From: Cricetomys ansorgei
Taxonomy: Eukaryota > Chordata > Mammalia > Rodentia > Nesomyidae
Assembly: GCA_026225945.1 (NCBI GenBank)
Contig: JAMJFZ010004031.1
Coordinates: 9,429,501-9,493,500, forward strand
DNA length: 64,000 nucleotides
Direction: 5' to 3'
Below the pieces are notes generated by a model. The model was not told the DNA's origin, ran no database searches, and was given only the letters and a program-made list of their open reading frames with translations. Below, in pieces: positions 1 to 11,215 of this stretch; within the stretch, counting starts at the first letter, position 1; every line of letters begins with the position of its first letter. Made by a program: the position numbers and the translations under genes.

Positions 1-532
1 AGAGGCCGCTCCTGGCTGTGATACTTCGCATTGGGTCCTGACTTGCTGTCGTTTGCTTAGCCAGTCTCTCTCCTGTATCCTGCTTGTCTACGTGGAAGGA
101 ACCTGGCTTGGGAGCTTAGCTGTGCTGGAAGACAGCTCTCACTAGCCAGCCATGCTGCCTTCATAGAAAGGGTACTTTACCACACCTGTACCTGGGAGAC
201 TCACATGCCAAACCCCGATGCCCCGCTGTGTGGGACAGTACTCCACCCAAGAGCTTACCATCCCATGTTGCCGGGTGGTGCAGCAGGGGCAGGACACTCT
301 TAGAAGAAGGGGGTAGCCACCATATCTGTGTCTCTCTTACAGTCTCTGGAACTGACTGTGATTCCAGTCCTAGCAAATGTGGCAGCCATGGGGAATGTGG
401 CCTGGAACGCACTGGAGCAGCTTCAGTCAGGTCCCGAAGATGTCAATGTGCTGAATACATTTAGAGTCACCTTTTAATCTGTCTGTCTGTGCATGTGTCA
501 AACTATCATCTTTGCATCTATTTGGAGAAACA
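1..532. other. Single-copy sequence, no gene seen
   Basis: No repeat or coding signal is recognised. The open frames on both strands are short (about 80 codons) and have no family resemblance. Confidence 0.5.
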
Positions 533-706
533 TTTTTTTAAACATTTATTTAGTGTGTGTACTCACTTGAATGTGCCAGGACACACATGTGACATTCAGA
601 AGAAAGCTTGTAGAAGTCAGTGCTCTCCTACCATGTGGGTTCCAAGGATCAAACGCAGGTCGTTGTCAGACTTGTGACTTTACCCCTGAGCTGTCTTGCC
701 AATCTC
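533..706 (-). mobile_element. B2/B3-type SINE, diverged
   Basis: Read on the minus strand this has the order of a rodent tRNA-derived SINE: a tRNA-like head near 706 (complement of ctgtcttgccaatctc), a middle with the 'accatgtgggttccaaggatc' region characteristic of these SINEs, and an A-rich tail (T-run 532-539 on the plus strand). Substitutions are numerous, so this is an old, inactive copy. The subfamily is uncertain. Confidence 0.7.
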
Positions 707-2254
707 ATAGTTATTTTTTGCATTGCTCATTACATTCTAATTAGTTAAGGCTTTTTTTCCCCCAGTTATCCCAACAGCTCTCCTTTGCTCATTTTCTCTA
801 CAGACTATGATCCATCAAAATGAAGTGTCTAATGTGTAAAGGCTGTTGGGTTAAGCAATCTAACGAGTGCATTAAATGTTCCTATTATATTCCTGGAACA
901 CAGCAGTGACTAAATGCTCATCTTGACACTCGGGAATCCACCAAACTGCCTAGCTAGGATGACCATGAAAGGCTGGTTGGCTGCTAAGGAGCAGCTCGTT
1001 TCCAAAGCATCTCAACACTGGGATGAAGCTGGTGAGTGAACGAGATATGTGTATTGTACAGGTATGCATATGAGAATCTAAATACCGTGCTGTGGGGCTC
1101 AGTTCTTCCTCACATTAAAGTCTGTTTGTAATAAGCAATACTTGATATATAAAAATGAGAGCTATAATACCTATTGGCTTTGGGACTTATTAATCACAGC
1201 CATGAGCGTCTTATCTATCTTTTTTCCCCTTGTGATCTGATATAAAATATGGCAGCCATTTTGATGAGTGTGCATGTATATATTTTCAATTACAGAGGTT
1301 CAAAATGGGCAACCCTATGCATCTACTTGTGAGCATTTAAAATGGTCTCTTTTCCTTTTTATTTATAGAAACATTGAAAAGTTTGGAGAAATAGGGGCTA
1401 TTGTGACAGAAAACCTACCTATTCACTGTCAGCCTCAGGAAGCATCACTTAAGGTCCATGGAGCTACATCTGTGCCTCTTCTTCTTCTCTGCTTCCTGGT
1501 ATTTTGAGGGAAATCCAGATGTATCATTGCATCTGTGCACATTTCTGCAGTCACAGGCATTCGCAGTGTCTGGCACAACCTGTGCTCACTCACCGCTGTC
1601 ACCTGCCTGGCCCTGAAGCTCTGGGGCTCGTGACTCTACACTTCCCTCTCCCATCTGCCCCCCTCAGTCCCTTCACTCTTATCTCACCAACACACCCTCT
1701 GTGCTGCAGCCTGTAACATCCTGGCCCCACTGCACAACTCAGCCTTCAGCCTCTCTTAGCTACCGAGTGAGCAAAGTCCGTTCCTACATGCATTTGAACA
1801 TGCCGGTTCCCTTTGCTCTCTCCATGCAGCCTGACGGCTTTCAGGATTTACTTTGAGATAAAGGATGATCCATCAGTCATAAAGCCACTTACTCCAGGCT
1901 TTGCAATCTTATGCCCCAACTTTGAAAGGCAAGGAAACCAAAATAATTATAATAATTTAAAGCAGATGCTGCAACCTAAGACGCCACTGTTACTGTCCCT
2001 GCTGTTACTACAGAAGTCCACAATGCTGAGTCCCACATGTCATCCAGAGTGAAGCCCTTTAGGATTAGTGTCTTTCTCAACAGTTGCAGAGCATGGGGCC
2101 TGTTGGCCATTGGCAAGCTAACTTTCTAAGAGAGACCCAAGACATCTTAGAGGAACTTAGGCTGGAGAAACAATGTTGCCAGCTGTGTTGCTGTTGGTCT
2201 GCACATTGTAACTAAATAACAAGAGAACTTATAGAATGTGTAATCACACTTTGA
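707..2254. other. Single-copy sequence, no gene seen
   Basis: No SINE or open frame longer than about 80 codons that resembles a protein. C-rich sequence near 1590-1720 shows no exon structure I can support. Confidence 0.5.
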
Positions 2255-2327
2255 AACCATACAACATATATCTATTTATCAGTATTACGCTATATATTAT
2301 ACTCATAATACTATATAATTATATAAA
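2255..2327. repeat. AT-rich low-complexity tract
   Basis: Mostly TA/TAT dinucleotide-like sequence with almost no G. It lies immediately upstream of a B3-type SINE and may be its insertion target. Confidence 0.6.
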
Positions 2328-2490
2328 CTTGTTGCTCCTGCAGAGGTTCCCAACACCCACACAGGCTGTAATTCCAGTTCCAGAGTATCAGACAGCCTCA
2401 TTTGGCCTCCTTGGGTATGAAGTGCATTTACATTCACACAGGCAAACACTCATACTCATAAAATAAAACATTGATCTTCAAAAATATAAA
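2328..2490 (+). mobile_element. B3-type SINE, 5' truncated
   Basis: Sense-orientation tRNA-derived SINE missing its tRNA-like head. The body 'ctgtaattccagttccag' and the 3' 'cataaaataaaaca' tail match the B3/B2 layout. An internal deletion lies near 2360. Confidence 0.7.
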
Positions 2491-2518
2491 ACTGATAAGA
2501 AACCTATCACTCTTATTG

Positions 2519-2627
2519 TTTTGAGCCAATGTTTTACTCCGTAGGCCAGGCTAGCTCAGACTCGAGCTCCTTCTGCCTCCGTCTCTCGAGTGCTGGAGAT
2601 TGTAAGCACGTGCCACCATGCCTGGCA
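2519..2627 (-). mobile_element. B1 SINE, old and truncated
   Basis: Minus-strand B1 (7SL-derived). Recognisable pieces on the plus strand are 'gtaggccaggctagctc', 'cgagtgctggagattgtaa' and 'gccaccatgcctggc'. It is heavily mutated and lacks the poly-A end. Confidence 0.75.
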
Positions 2628-2823
2628 GGAGAATGGTTTTCAAGTAGTTTAAAGTGTTATTGCTTTGTGAAGTGTTGATACAATTTAGAAACATCACCAG
2701 TGTGGTTGGTGTTTAATAATATTCCAGATTAGTCAATTCCAGAGAGCAACTTTAGTGTGTTCAGAGTTGAGGTCGATATGAATAACGGGCCCAATGATGT
2801 CAATTCAATAAAAAGCAGACTTT

Positions 2824-2967
2824 ACTTGGTGTGTACCTGGAATCCTATCACTTGGGAAGCTGAGGCAGGAGAATTTCCTGTTTGAGGTCAGCCCAGGCTA
2901 CATAGGGAGACACTACATAGTCTTGACAGAGCAAAGCAACAAAACAAAACACAGAGAAAAAAAAAAA

Positions 2968-2970
<3 letters not shown>
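2824..2970 (+). mobile_element. B1 SINE with A-tail
   Basis: Plus-strand B1. 'acttgggaagctgaggcagg' (2850s) and 'gaggtcagcccaggctacat' (2884 onward) are hallmark B1 blocks, and the copy ends in an A-run at 2957-2970 that passes directly into a (CA) tract. Divergence suggests an old copy. Confidence 0.85.

Positions 2971-3004
<34 letters not shown>
2970..3004. repeat. (AC)n microsatellite
   Basis: About 17 AC units directly after the B1 A-tail. This is a common origin for microsatellites, which seed in SINE poly-A tails. The minus-strand open frame here, rich in Val-Cys, is translated repeat. Confidence 0.95.
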
Positions 3005-3007
<3 letters not shown>

Positions 3008-3356
3008 TTTCTGTATTCCTTTGGTAGGTGGGAGAGACCGGTATGAGTTGAGTATTGTGTTCACATGGCGGGCTTGGCTCCTTCCAGAATGATGTTCTGT
3101 TGTTTTTATTTCGAAAGTGTAACACACTGATGTTTTCACCTGGGTCTGGCATGCTGCTGTGGCTGGTTTCCTAAGCAGAACCCCAAGGGAAGGCTGTGAC
3201 TTAAGTAGGTGTCTTTAGCTGTATTGAGCGGGTAGAGAAGCGCCAAGATTAAAAGAAATACTAAGGGTGTACAGATTCCCCATCTTTAGCCAGAGATAAA
3301 AATTCCTGGCACCTCAAGTTCATGAGAATGCTTTGTGCACCGTAGACAAAGGACCC

Positions 3357-3404
3357 AATCGTAAGTGAAGTTATTAATGTAATCGTAAGTGAAGTTATTA
3401 ACGT
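3357..3404. repeat. 24-bp tandem duplication
   Basis: Two adjacent copies of a 24-base unit that begins aatcgtaagtgaag. They differ at one position near the end of the unit (atgt versus acgt). Near-identity suggests a recent duplication. Confidence 0.9.
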
Positions 3405-3420
3405 AGGTAACATCAGGACT

Positions 3421-3600
3421 TGGTTCAGACTCAGGCTCAGACCGTTTATGCTCTATGCGATCCTGGGCAAGCTACTTAGCCTCGGGGCCTTAGTACCTTC
3501 TGTGAGATGGGAGCTGACAGTAGAATGGCCATGTGAGTTAGTGGGGCCAGTAATTGAGATGACATATGCAGAAGACTGCATCCTTGGCACTAACGCCAAG
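3421..3600 (+). mobile_element. MIR SINE
   Basis: Contains the MIR core pattern: 'gatcctgggcaagctactta' followed by 'gcct...ctgtgagatgggagctga' and a trailing 'catccttggcac' block. MIRs are ancient mammalian tRNA-derived SINEs and are inactive. Confidence 0.65.
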
Positions 3601-4935
3601 GCTGTCATATTAAGTAGACCAGGTCTCTTTTGCTTCTCCACATTGCCTCTACTTGCTTGTGATATTCGACGCTGAAAACCACCGTCCATGTCATAAGGAG
3701 ACTAGCAGGGCTAAGTCCTTTGATTTTGGATTCCTGTTTTCTACTCCGATTTCTTTTGCTCTCCCTCCACCATGGACATAAACTCACTGTGGAACTGGGG
3801 AACCCCAGATCTTGAAGCTTGTGACTGGAAGGGGTTTCCTGGTCCTGTCTCTACTAGCAGGCTTCTGAGCACAGCCTACCGTGTGCCCGACTTTAGTTTA
3901 TGGGCCCATGCCTGCAGGGTAGGGCTGAGTGTGTCTGCTTTACTTGAATTTTCATGCTCAAGCACAGACACATTCCATTGCTCTGTGGTCATGCTTCTCC
4001 TGGTATGTGACAGTGTGTTGAAGACTAGTACCTAATTATTAAAAAACAAACAAACAAACAAAAAAAAAAAACCCAAGCTCCCAACTCTCTCTTTGCCTGG
4101 TTTAACCATTTAACATGTTACACAAATAAAATATAATGCTCACCTCTGTGATTTCTGCCACAATGGGCTTTGCTTGATTTCAGGCAGGGTTAAGTCAACT
4201 GCTTTCCTAACCTCAGCCTGGCTCTCCAGGGTCTGGATTCTTTCATTTTCAAATGTAATTGTGGCAAGAAGACTTCCTCACGGTGTCTGAACCAAAGATA
4301 CACCTGAACAAAAGGTATTTTTTATAGTCTCCCATTTCGAAGATTACGTCCTTGGAATACCCCAGACTGAGTCCAAATGCTGTTTATGCTGGGTGGCGGT
4401 GTAAGCAGCTGGCTTCCACAGACAGTTGGCAAGTTAGCGGTTCCTGTTACAGCATCTTGTCTCACTGCTCACAAGGCATGGGTCCTGTGGTTTATATTCT
4501 GCTGGGAAATGGTGGTGTGAAGTCTGTGACCCATTCTTAACTGAATCTTCTGTATGTGTCGTTTCAGGTATGAGCTCTTTAAATTTGGGGTACTTTCTCA
4601 TTTTGAAAAATCGTCTTGGTTCAGGATTGGCCAAAGTCTAAGTACCCGGTAAATGGTCTGAAGTTCTGATTCATAATAAAGACAGTCTTAAGACATGACC
4701 GTCAGCTCTCGCTCTGAACAAATTAGGTTGTACCCTAATGAAGGTACTCTGACAGCTACAAGAAAACTGAGCAATTAATGGCAAGTAATTTAAGTAGCTT
4801 AAAAACTTTTCTTCCACACAGTGGCGTATCTTAGTGTCATCTTTTTCACAGAAGGGCTGTGTGTTTTGTGTGGACAATCCCATAGCATCTTCATTCTAAA
4901 TACTTTAGAGACCAGGTGACGACACTTGTTTTTAT
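3601..4935. other. Single-copy sequence, no gene seen
   Basis: No gene recognised. A CAAA/A-rich simple tract sits at 4036-4072. Nothing else stands out. Confidence 0.5.
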
Positions 4936-6046
4936 ATTTTACATTAATTATTCATTTATCTCATATGTACACCTGTGTGTGGGTGCACGGCCAGAGGTCA
5001 ATGGTTCCCTAGGAATGCGTCTCATGACCTGTGTCGTCAGAGAAGGGTGGAAGACGGTCATACATGATCTTTCTTGGGTTTGTGACCTGCTTCTAGGGGA
5101 AGGGGGCGGGGGGAGAATGGGCATACTACTTTGGCTGTTTCCCCAGATTCCAGGAAGCTGGGCTTGGAGGTTGTGTGTCCTGAGTCCCAACACTACCAGG
5201 CAGGGAGGCTGCTGTGGGTGCTGTGACACCCGAGAGCCTTCTGCATCTCCTTGCTCTGTGGGTGGTAACTCTGATCCCAGCATACTCTGGTCTTTTCTCC
5301 CACACATTTTATCAAGAGTAGGTGTCAGGAGACAATAGCTTGGATGAGAAGGTGGGAATTGCTAACTCTTAGATTCTCCAACTCAGTGTAGCAGGTGCTC
5401 TTGGTCCCAGGCCTACACCTCACCAGCATCTGTAGCTTGGGTCTTGGACTATGCCCCATAAGCCCATGTGTTGGCGGTCAGGGCCTGTGGGGATCCTGGG
5501 AAGTGGTGAATCTTTAAGCAGTGCAGCCTCGTGGAAACGCCTCAGGTTACTTAAGATGCATGTTGAAGAGGACTGGGGAGTCCCATGGCTTTCCTCTCTC
5601 TGATGATATGCACCCCTGTGTTCCTGTCATGTCATTCTGCCTCACCACAGGCCCAAATCTCCACCCTATCAGCTATGGATACGAATGCCCCTAACTCAGA
5701 CTATGAGAAAAATTTTCTCTTTATAAATTATTTTATCTAGGTTAAAGAGAGTTGACTCATACAATACCCAAAACATTTATTAATACTCTCCATACTTATG
5801 CAAAATTCCATTTGTAGTCACGGGCAAAACTGAAGAAAAATCATATAATGCCCAATTACAAAGAGAAAAAAAGTTACATGGAAGAAAATCTTCACTTCAG
5901 TCTGCAAATGCTTGTGTTGCAAAAGATCTATGTATAGTCATCGTATCTGTGACAGCCATGGAGGTAGGCTGAACAGGACTGCCATGTCAATGCCCCAGGT
6001 ACCTACGGCAGCATGACAGGGGGCCTCTCCTGCCATAGACTGACAT
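4936..6046. other. Mostly single-copy sequence
   Basis: The first 75 bases look like a decayed tail of a minus-strand B2/B3-type or B4 SINE (tcatatgtacacctgtgtgtg, then gccagaggtcaatgg). The rest is unrecognised. The 140-codon and 119-codon frames on opposite strands at 4916-5338 overlap each other and lack family resemblance. Confidence 0.45.
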
Positions 6047-6210
6047 ACTTTTTTTGGGGGGGAGGGGATGTTGAGACAGGGTTTCTCTGTTGTAACTCTG
6101 GCTGTCCTGGAACTCACTCTGTAGACCAGGCTGGCCTCGAACTCACAGAAATCCGCCTGCCTCTTTCTCCTGAGTGCTGGGATTAAAGGCATGAGTCCCC
6201 ACCACCAGTG
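6047..6210 (-). mobile_element. B1 SINE with target-site duplication
   Basis: Well-preserved minus-strand B1: gagacagggtttctctgt, ggaactcactctgtagacc and ctgagtgctgggattaaag follow in the expected order. It is flanked by an imperfect 9-bp duplication, gactgacat (6038-6046) and gattgacat (6211-6219). The 'tctgttgtaactctggctg' stretch differs from the commonest mouse and rat B1 consensus ('gtgtagccctggctg'). Confidence 0.93.
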
Positions 6211-6305
6211 GATTGACATTCTGGAACAGCTACAACTCTTGGTTATAGTCTCAAAGTAAAGAATACTCTTTCTCCAACCAACTGGAAAATCCAGAGTATA
6301 AAGCT

Positions 6306-7190
6306 GTGCTTCTATGTAATAAAATGGCATCCATTTTGATACATGAACATGCAGTTGGTTATTTGAATGCCAAGGATATGGACAGACGTTGTGTGACAGA
6401 CATTTCCTGGGGAGACAAAGAGGTGTCTACTCACCCAAGAAAGATAACTATGACAGACCAAAGTAGCAATTGCACCAAGTCCAACTTGGAGAACCAATGA
6501 GGTTCTAGTGAGGGGTTTACTTACAGGAGCAATGTTCTACTTGAGATTTTATTGCTGTGATGAAGCACCGTGACCATAGCAACTTGAAGAGGAATGGGTT
6601 CATTGGCTTATACTACCATGTCATTGTTCTTCATTGAAGGAAGCCAGGACAGGAACTCAAACAGGGCAGGAACCTGGAGGCAGGAGCTGATGCAAAGGCC
6701 ATGGAGGGGTGCTGCTTACTAGCTTGCTCTTCATGGCTTGCTCAGCTTGCTTTCTTATAGAATCCAGGACCACCAGCCCAGGGGTGGCACCACCCACAAT
6801 GGGCTGGGCCTTTCCACCTTAATCACCAATTAAGAAAATGTCCCACAGCTGGATCTTGTGGAGGCATTTTCTCAGTTGAGGTTCCCTCCCTTCAGATGAC
6901 TCTAGCTTGTATCAAACAGACATGAAACAAGCCGGCACAAGCAGGGATGACTCAAAAGCAGCCACGTTGCCAAAAATCCCACCCCAACATGGATGACAAC
7001 TCACAAATGCCTGGAGCTCTCTGCACACGTCTGAGAATCTCTCTCTCCAGCTTGACTGGCCAGAGTCTCCTCCCCCAGCAGTTGTTAACTCCTTTTATAA
7101 TGCCGAGGGCAGGCATTCCAGAATCTTCCAAGTCCCTAGTTCTCGTTTGTTTACCTCAGAGTCTCATGAGCCTTCCCCTCCGTCCTTGAG
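6306..7190. mobile_element. Rodent interspersed repeat, interrupted
   Basis: Two blocks, about 6306-6532 and 6939-7190, appear to be halves of one rodent repeat. The left half includes 'agaaagataactatgacaga' and 'caacttggagaaccaatgag'; the right half includes 'gatgactcaaaagcagcc' and 'gccagagtctcctccccca'. I recall these motifs occurring together in murine repeats of retroelement origin, but I cannot assign the family. A second repeat (6533-6938) splits them. Confidence 0.5.
6533..6938 (+). mobile_element. Rodent 0.4-kb repeat, nested insertion
   Basis: Begins near 'ttattgctgtgatgaagca' and runs through 'gaacctggaggcaggagctg', 'ggaccaccagcccagg' and 'gactctagcttgtatcaaac'. This is an abundant rodent interspersed repeat whose class I cannot name with confidence (possibly an L1-derived segment). 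The element at 15443-15803 has a related opening motif. It sits inside another repeat; short direct repeats at the edges (gagca and aagca) are compatible with target duplication but too short to prove it. Confidence 0.6.
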
Positions 7191-7551
7191 GGAATGTTTC
7201 AATTTGGAGGAAACTACTGTGTGACAAAAGTGCCCTGTTGTTTGAGAATGTCTGTGCACTGCAGGATGTGCAAGACCCAGGACCCTGAGCACTAAGGGCA
7301 TGTGGGAACTCCCTCCTCTAGTTACGTTAGCAATGAAAAGCACCCTTACACAAGTTGGAAACACCCCTAGGCTACTCCAGACCCCATGAGAAATCCTTCA
7401 GTTTAGCTTGGGCACCCTGCCTAGATCAAAAATACTTCAGGGAGGCCACTGCTGTTGGCGCTCATCTCTTTTCTTTGTCCTGATTTGTCCCCTTCAGGGA
7501 TCATTTGCTCATTCTCTATCTGCTTTTCCTTTCAAGCTAGGTGTATTTGGC
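7191..7551. other. Single-copy sequence, no gene seen
   Basis: No recognised repeat or exon. Confidence 0.4.
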
Positions 7552-7670
7552 TTGTACCTCTGGCTGTCCTGGAACTCACTCTGTAGACCAGGCTGGCCTC
7601 CAATTCAGAGATCCTCCTGCCTCTGCCTCCTGAGTGCTGGGATCCAAGACACGTGTCACCACCGCTGGGC
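7552..7670 (-). mobile_element. B1 SINE, truncated
   Basis: Minus-strand B1 with ctggaactcactctgtagac, caggctggcctcc and ctgagtgctgggatcc. The region that would hold the A-tail is missing, so the copy is truncated at its 3' end. Confidence 0.88.
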
Positions 7671-8483
7671 TTTGGCCAGGTTTCTTAAACTCACCCCTTG
7701 GAGGTTTTCAACAAGAACCTGGCTTCAGGAGTAGCACGGTGCGGGGTGATTATCAGTGTAAGCTCCTTTAAGGCTGACTTTCTGTTCTCAAGTCAGCATC
7801 AGCCAAGAACGCTGAATTGCTGTCTCCAAAGAGGAGGGTGGAGTTTCAAACCCAGACATCCGTCACCCCTCCTCACTTCCTGCCTCCACACCAGCTGAAA
7901 GGTGTTCTAAGCTTTCCATGGCTGCGGATACCCAATGCTCTGCGATGGTGTCCGCCCTCTTCCTTCGTGAATTCATGTGTGGTTTCGCTCCTAGTGTGAG
8001 ATCCACAAAACAGTTCTGTGTTTTGTATCAAAGCCAAGGTCAGGATGTTGAAAACGAGCCACTCAGGGATGAACCGTCTTCTTGGAGTCTCAGCCTTCAT
8101 GTGTATCCTGTCTTTCCCATAACTGACAGGGCCAGGGTCTCTTTCTGCTCCCTTGTCAAGATCCATTAGCTTTGCACAAGGCAAAAAAAAAATGCAAGTG
8201 AACAATATAATTAGTGCAAAATGAGTGCTTGCAGAAGCTGAGCGTTGCTTTTACGGTGCAGGAATCTGAAATGACTGATGGGACCAAGACCCCTTTCCCA
8301 CCATGAGTCTCTGTTGCTAAGAGCCAGGGCATAGGCGGGTGGGGGGAGAACCAACCTCCTGCTTCGTTCTTGGCTTCCGCAGGTTCTGTTTGCTCAGTAG
8401 AGTCAAGATCACAACTCACCCAGCCAATTCTTTCCCAATTGTAGCCGTTGTCCTAAGCCCAGCTATCAAAAACAAACTTTGCT
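7671..8483. other. Single-copy sequence, no gene seen
   Basis: Nothing recognised. Frames of 110 codons (minus) and 83 codons (plus) overlap on opposite strands and have no recognised family. Confidence 0.45.
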
Positions 8484-8826
8484 AATCTGTGTGTATATGG
8501 TATGCGTGTAAATGTTCACGTGGGTGTGTGTACAGGTGTATGCAGGTGTACGTGAACATGCACAGATGGGGAGACCATCAGCTGACTTTCTCACCCACTT
8601 TCCATCTTGTTTTTGAGACAAGCTCTCTTACTTGAAACTCACAGATGCACTGACACTCACAGTTGGTCAATGAGTTGTAGAGATCCATGAACAAGCTCTT
8701 CCTTCCCAGAACTGGGGTTGCAGAAGTACGCCACCTCACCCAGCTTTCCTGGGGCGCTGGGGATCTGGACTCAGGCCCTCATGCTTGTGTGGTAAGTACT
8801 TTACCAACTGAGCCGTCTCACCAGTG
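8484..8826 (-). mobile_element. B4-type SINE (ID/B1 hybrid)
   Basis: The minus-strand element contains a B1-like block (plus strand ttttgagacaagctctctta; ggggttgcagaagtacgccac) followed by an ID/tRNA-like block (gctggggatctggactcagg; taccaactgagccgtctcac). The GT-rich stretch at 8488-8560 corresponds to the variable tail. This composite order is diagnostic of B4. Confidence 0.8.
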
Positions 8827-9632
8827 CACGGGGTTTTTCAAAGCACTCAAGAGCTCACTAGCCGAGCCTTTAATTTCTGGAATCTTATTTTCCTTTCAAT
8901 GGTACAATACGCCATTTTGCTGTTGCTGTTTTGTTTCTTTAAAAATGGAGTTGGTAGAAGGACCCAGTGCTTCGACTTGCACAGCTTTGTGGTCGATCTG
9001 AAGATAGATCACACAGACCTGTGCGCAGAGAAGCTAGGACCAGGCAGGCCATGCCCTCTGATGGAGATCCACCAAAGCCTGGAAAGGCAATGCATTTATT
9101 TGGTACAGCTGAACGAGGGAGGCAGGTTTACTGTTTGAGGCCGAAGGAGGAGGCAGGGTTAGTTAACCTCAGTTGGAGGAAGCCTACATAGGGGAGCAGT
9201 TTGGGTTCCAGTCATCCTGTAGGAGGAAGTTGTGGTCCATGCCTTCTATACATACTGTGGACATCCTCACAGGGTGGAGGGGAGGCTGTGCTGTCTCCTG
9301 AGCTGACCCAGGGGAAGGCTTTGCCATCCTCACGGATCTGAGGCACCGGGGTCAATAAAACGCATTCACTCAGCATTCCATCTGTGCTCCCCACCACCCC
9401 AAGCCTACCATTATTAATATCTGCTTTTTTCCTTTAACAATTCATGTCTCTTACCTTCCCAACACGTGAGAAGTACAGGGCTTTGCAAGACAAAAATATG
9501 AGCACATTACTCTTCTAAAACTGTGTGCTAGAAAACTCACCACCACCTGTTTGTGTGACACAGGTGATAACTCCAGCATGGCCTTCAAGGAAGAGGGAAG
9601 CTTCTTTATCCAGTGTGCTGCTGCACCGGGAA
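8827..9632. other. Unclassified, with an AATAAA signal
   Basis: No gene recognised. An AATAAA at 9354-9359 follows 'ggcaccggggtc' and precedes 'acgcattcactcagc', an arrangement that could be the R/U5 part of an LTR or the end of a retroposed transcript. No matching second LTR was found. Confidence 0.3.
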
Positions 9633-9699
9633 CATTTATTTTATTTTATTTTACTTTACTTTATTTTTTTTTATTTATTTTGTTGTTGTTGTTGTTAGT
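9633..9699. repeat. T-rich (TTTTA)n/(TTG)n tract
   Basis: ATTTT/ACTTT repeats followed by about five TTG units. It is the complement of the adjacent B1 A-tail, expanded. Confidence 0.9.
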
Positions 9700-9840
9700 G
9701 TTTGAGACAGGGTCTCTATGCATCCAGGCCTGGCCTGGAACTCAAGGTGTATATAAGAACACAGCTGGCCTTGACCTCACAGAGACCAGCCCGCCTCTGC
9801 CCCCGAGCGCTGAGATTAAAGGCATGTGACATCCTGCCTG
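9700..9840 (-). mobile_element. B1 SINE
   Basis: Minus-strand B1 with gtttgagacagggtctct, ggcctggaactcaaggtg, ccttgacctcacagagacc and gctgagattaaaggcatg in order. The T-rich tract to the left is its expanded A-tail. Confidence 0.92.
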
Positions 9841-10610
9841 TCTGTTTGTTTTTAAACTGCACTGTTAGTTTGTAATCAAACAAATGACATTATTTTGAGT
9901 ACTTTTGATTAGCAATCTCCAAACTCTCCTAGAAGAGATGGACTTACTCTTTTTATCTTGAAAGCCAGCTTCCTCTTCATTTAGATGGGTTGTCTGGAAA
10001 GCTGTGATTTTGAAAGGAGTAACGAGAGTAACTTTTCAGGTAATTCTTATGCTGATTTCTTATAGCTACTGTAATGTTTTCATTATTACAACAGAAAATG
10101 GGGGGTTAGAAAAGAAGATCTTTCTGAATTTCAGACATAGCATTGTTTAAAAATAACAATGTCGGTAACAAATAAAATGCACTGGAAATGGTACTAACAG
10201 CAGATACAATTCCCTCGGGATGAGAAGTTTGACTCTCAAAGAGGCTCCGTTAAGGTCATGGTCCAGCTATCTATTGCCGTGCAATAAACCACGATCCAGC
10301 TTAACACCTCAACACCATTAGAGCAGTTCACGGTTTTGTTTGAAGATGATCTTTAATCTACAGTCGACGCTGGGAATATCCTTAAGATAAGAATTAATCC
10401 ATACTCTCATACCTCGTGAATTTCCTAACCCAATCTTCCTCTGAAGCTTTGCCTAAGGAAACTAAAATGATTTTGTGAGTTTTCTTTTTAAATTTTAAAA
10501 ACAGTTGACAGCAAATGCAAAATTCTTTTTAATACCTCTGGTCTGGACTGGTGATCTGCTACCTGAATTTGCCTCAGGGTGCTCTGTTTGGTCTCACATT
10601 GATTTTAAAA
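9841..10610. other. AT-rich single-copy sequence
   Basis: No recognised repeat or gene. Confidence 0.45.
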
Positions 10611-10765
10611 AGATGAGCCGGGCCAGGACTGACTCAGAGGTAAAGGCACCTGCTGCCAAGCCCGATGATCTGAGTTCAATCCCTTGGACCCGCATAATAG
10701 AAGGAGTGAGCTGACAATCACATGATGTCTTGTGACCTCCACGCACATGCTGAGACACCTGTGTT
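10611..10765 (+). mobile_element. B3-like tRNA-derived SINE, 3' truncated
   Basis: The sense tRNA-like head is clear: 'actcagaggtaaaggcacct' (A-box region), 'gctgccaagcccgatgatct' and 'gagttcaatcccttggaccc' (B-box region), then 'gtcttgtgacctccacgcac'. It ends without an A-tail. Confidence 0.8.
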
Positions 10766-10819
10766 TCCACTGCTGTGGGGCGTTCACCAGAGAAGACTGC
10801 TCTGACATGGGTTTAAGCC

Positions 10820-11215
10820 AATAGAAAGTCTTTATCAGCTGACCAGCAACTACACTGGGTGTTTGGGATCCCAGTGTAGCCCTGAGTCTTTCTCAAGACG
10901 AGCTTTGAAGCACAAAAATCATCTTCTGGGTTGACATACTTCAGTTAACAAGAGCAGTTAGCCAGAAGTGGAACTACAGAAGCTACAAAGCAAGGGTAGT
11001 ACGTTTTGAGACTATATGGACTTTGTTCATATGTAGTCCCAGAACTGTATGGACTTTGATGGATGAGACTTTTGTTTTAGATTTGGGAGGTGGTGCTGTC
11101 TACGTGCTGAGTCTTACATCTTGAATGGCACTTCCATCATGGAGTCAGGTTGTGCTAAGATCTCAGGGCCTATTAAGGTCTGGAGCCCTGTTACTCCCAC
11201 CACATAAAAAAAATA
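10820..11215 (+). mobile_element. Possible LTR or retroposon fragment
   Basis: The segment ends in 'ccaccacataaaaaaaataa' and contains a 10-bp inverted repeat, ctacactggg at 10850-10859 and cccagtgtag at 10870-10879. Its style resembles murine LTR-type medium-reiteration repeats, but I cannot find paired LTRs or a target duplication. It could equally be a retroposed transcript. Confidence 0.3.

Noticed and set aside
9354..9359. AATAAA as evidence for a gene 3' end
   Set aside because: The hexamer is common by chance and no upstream exon is recognisable.
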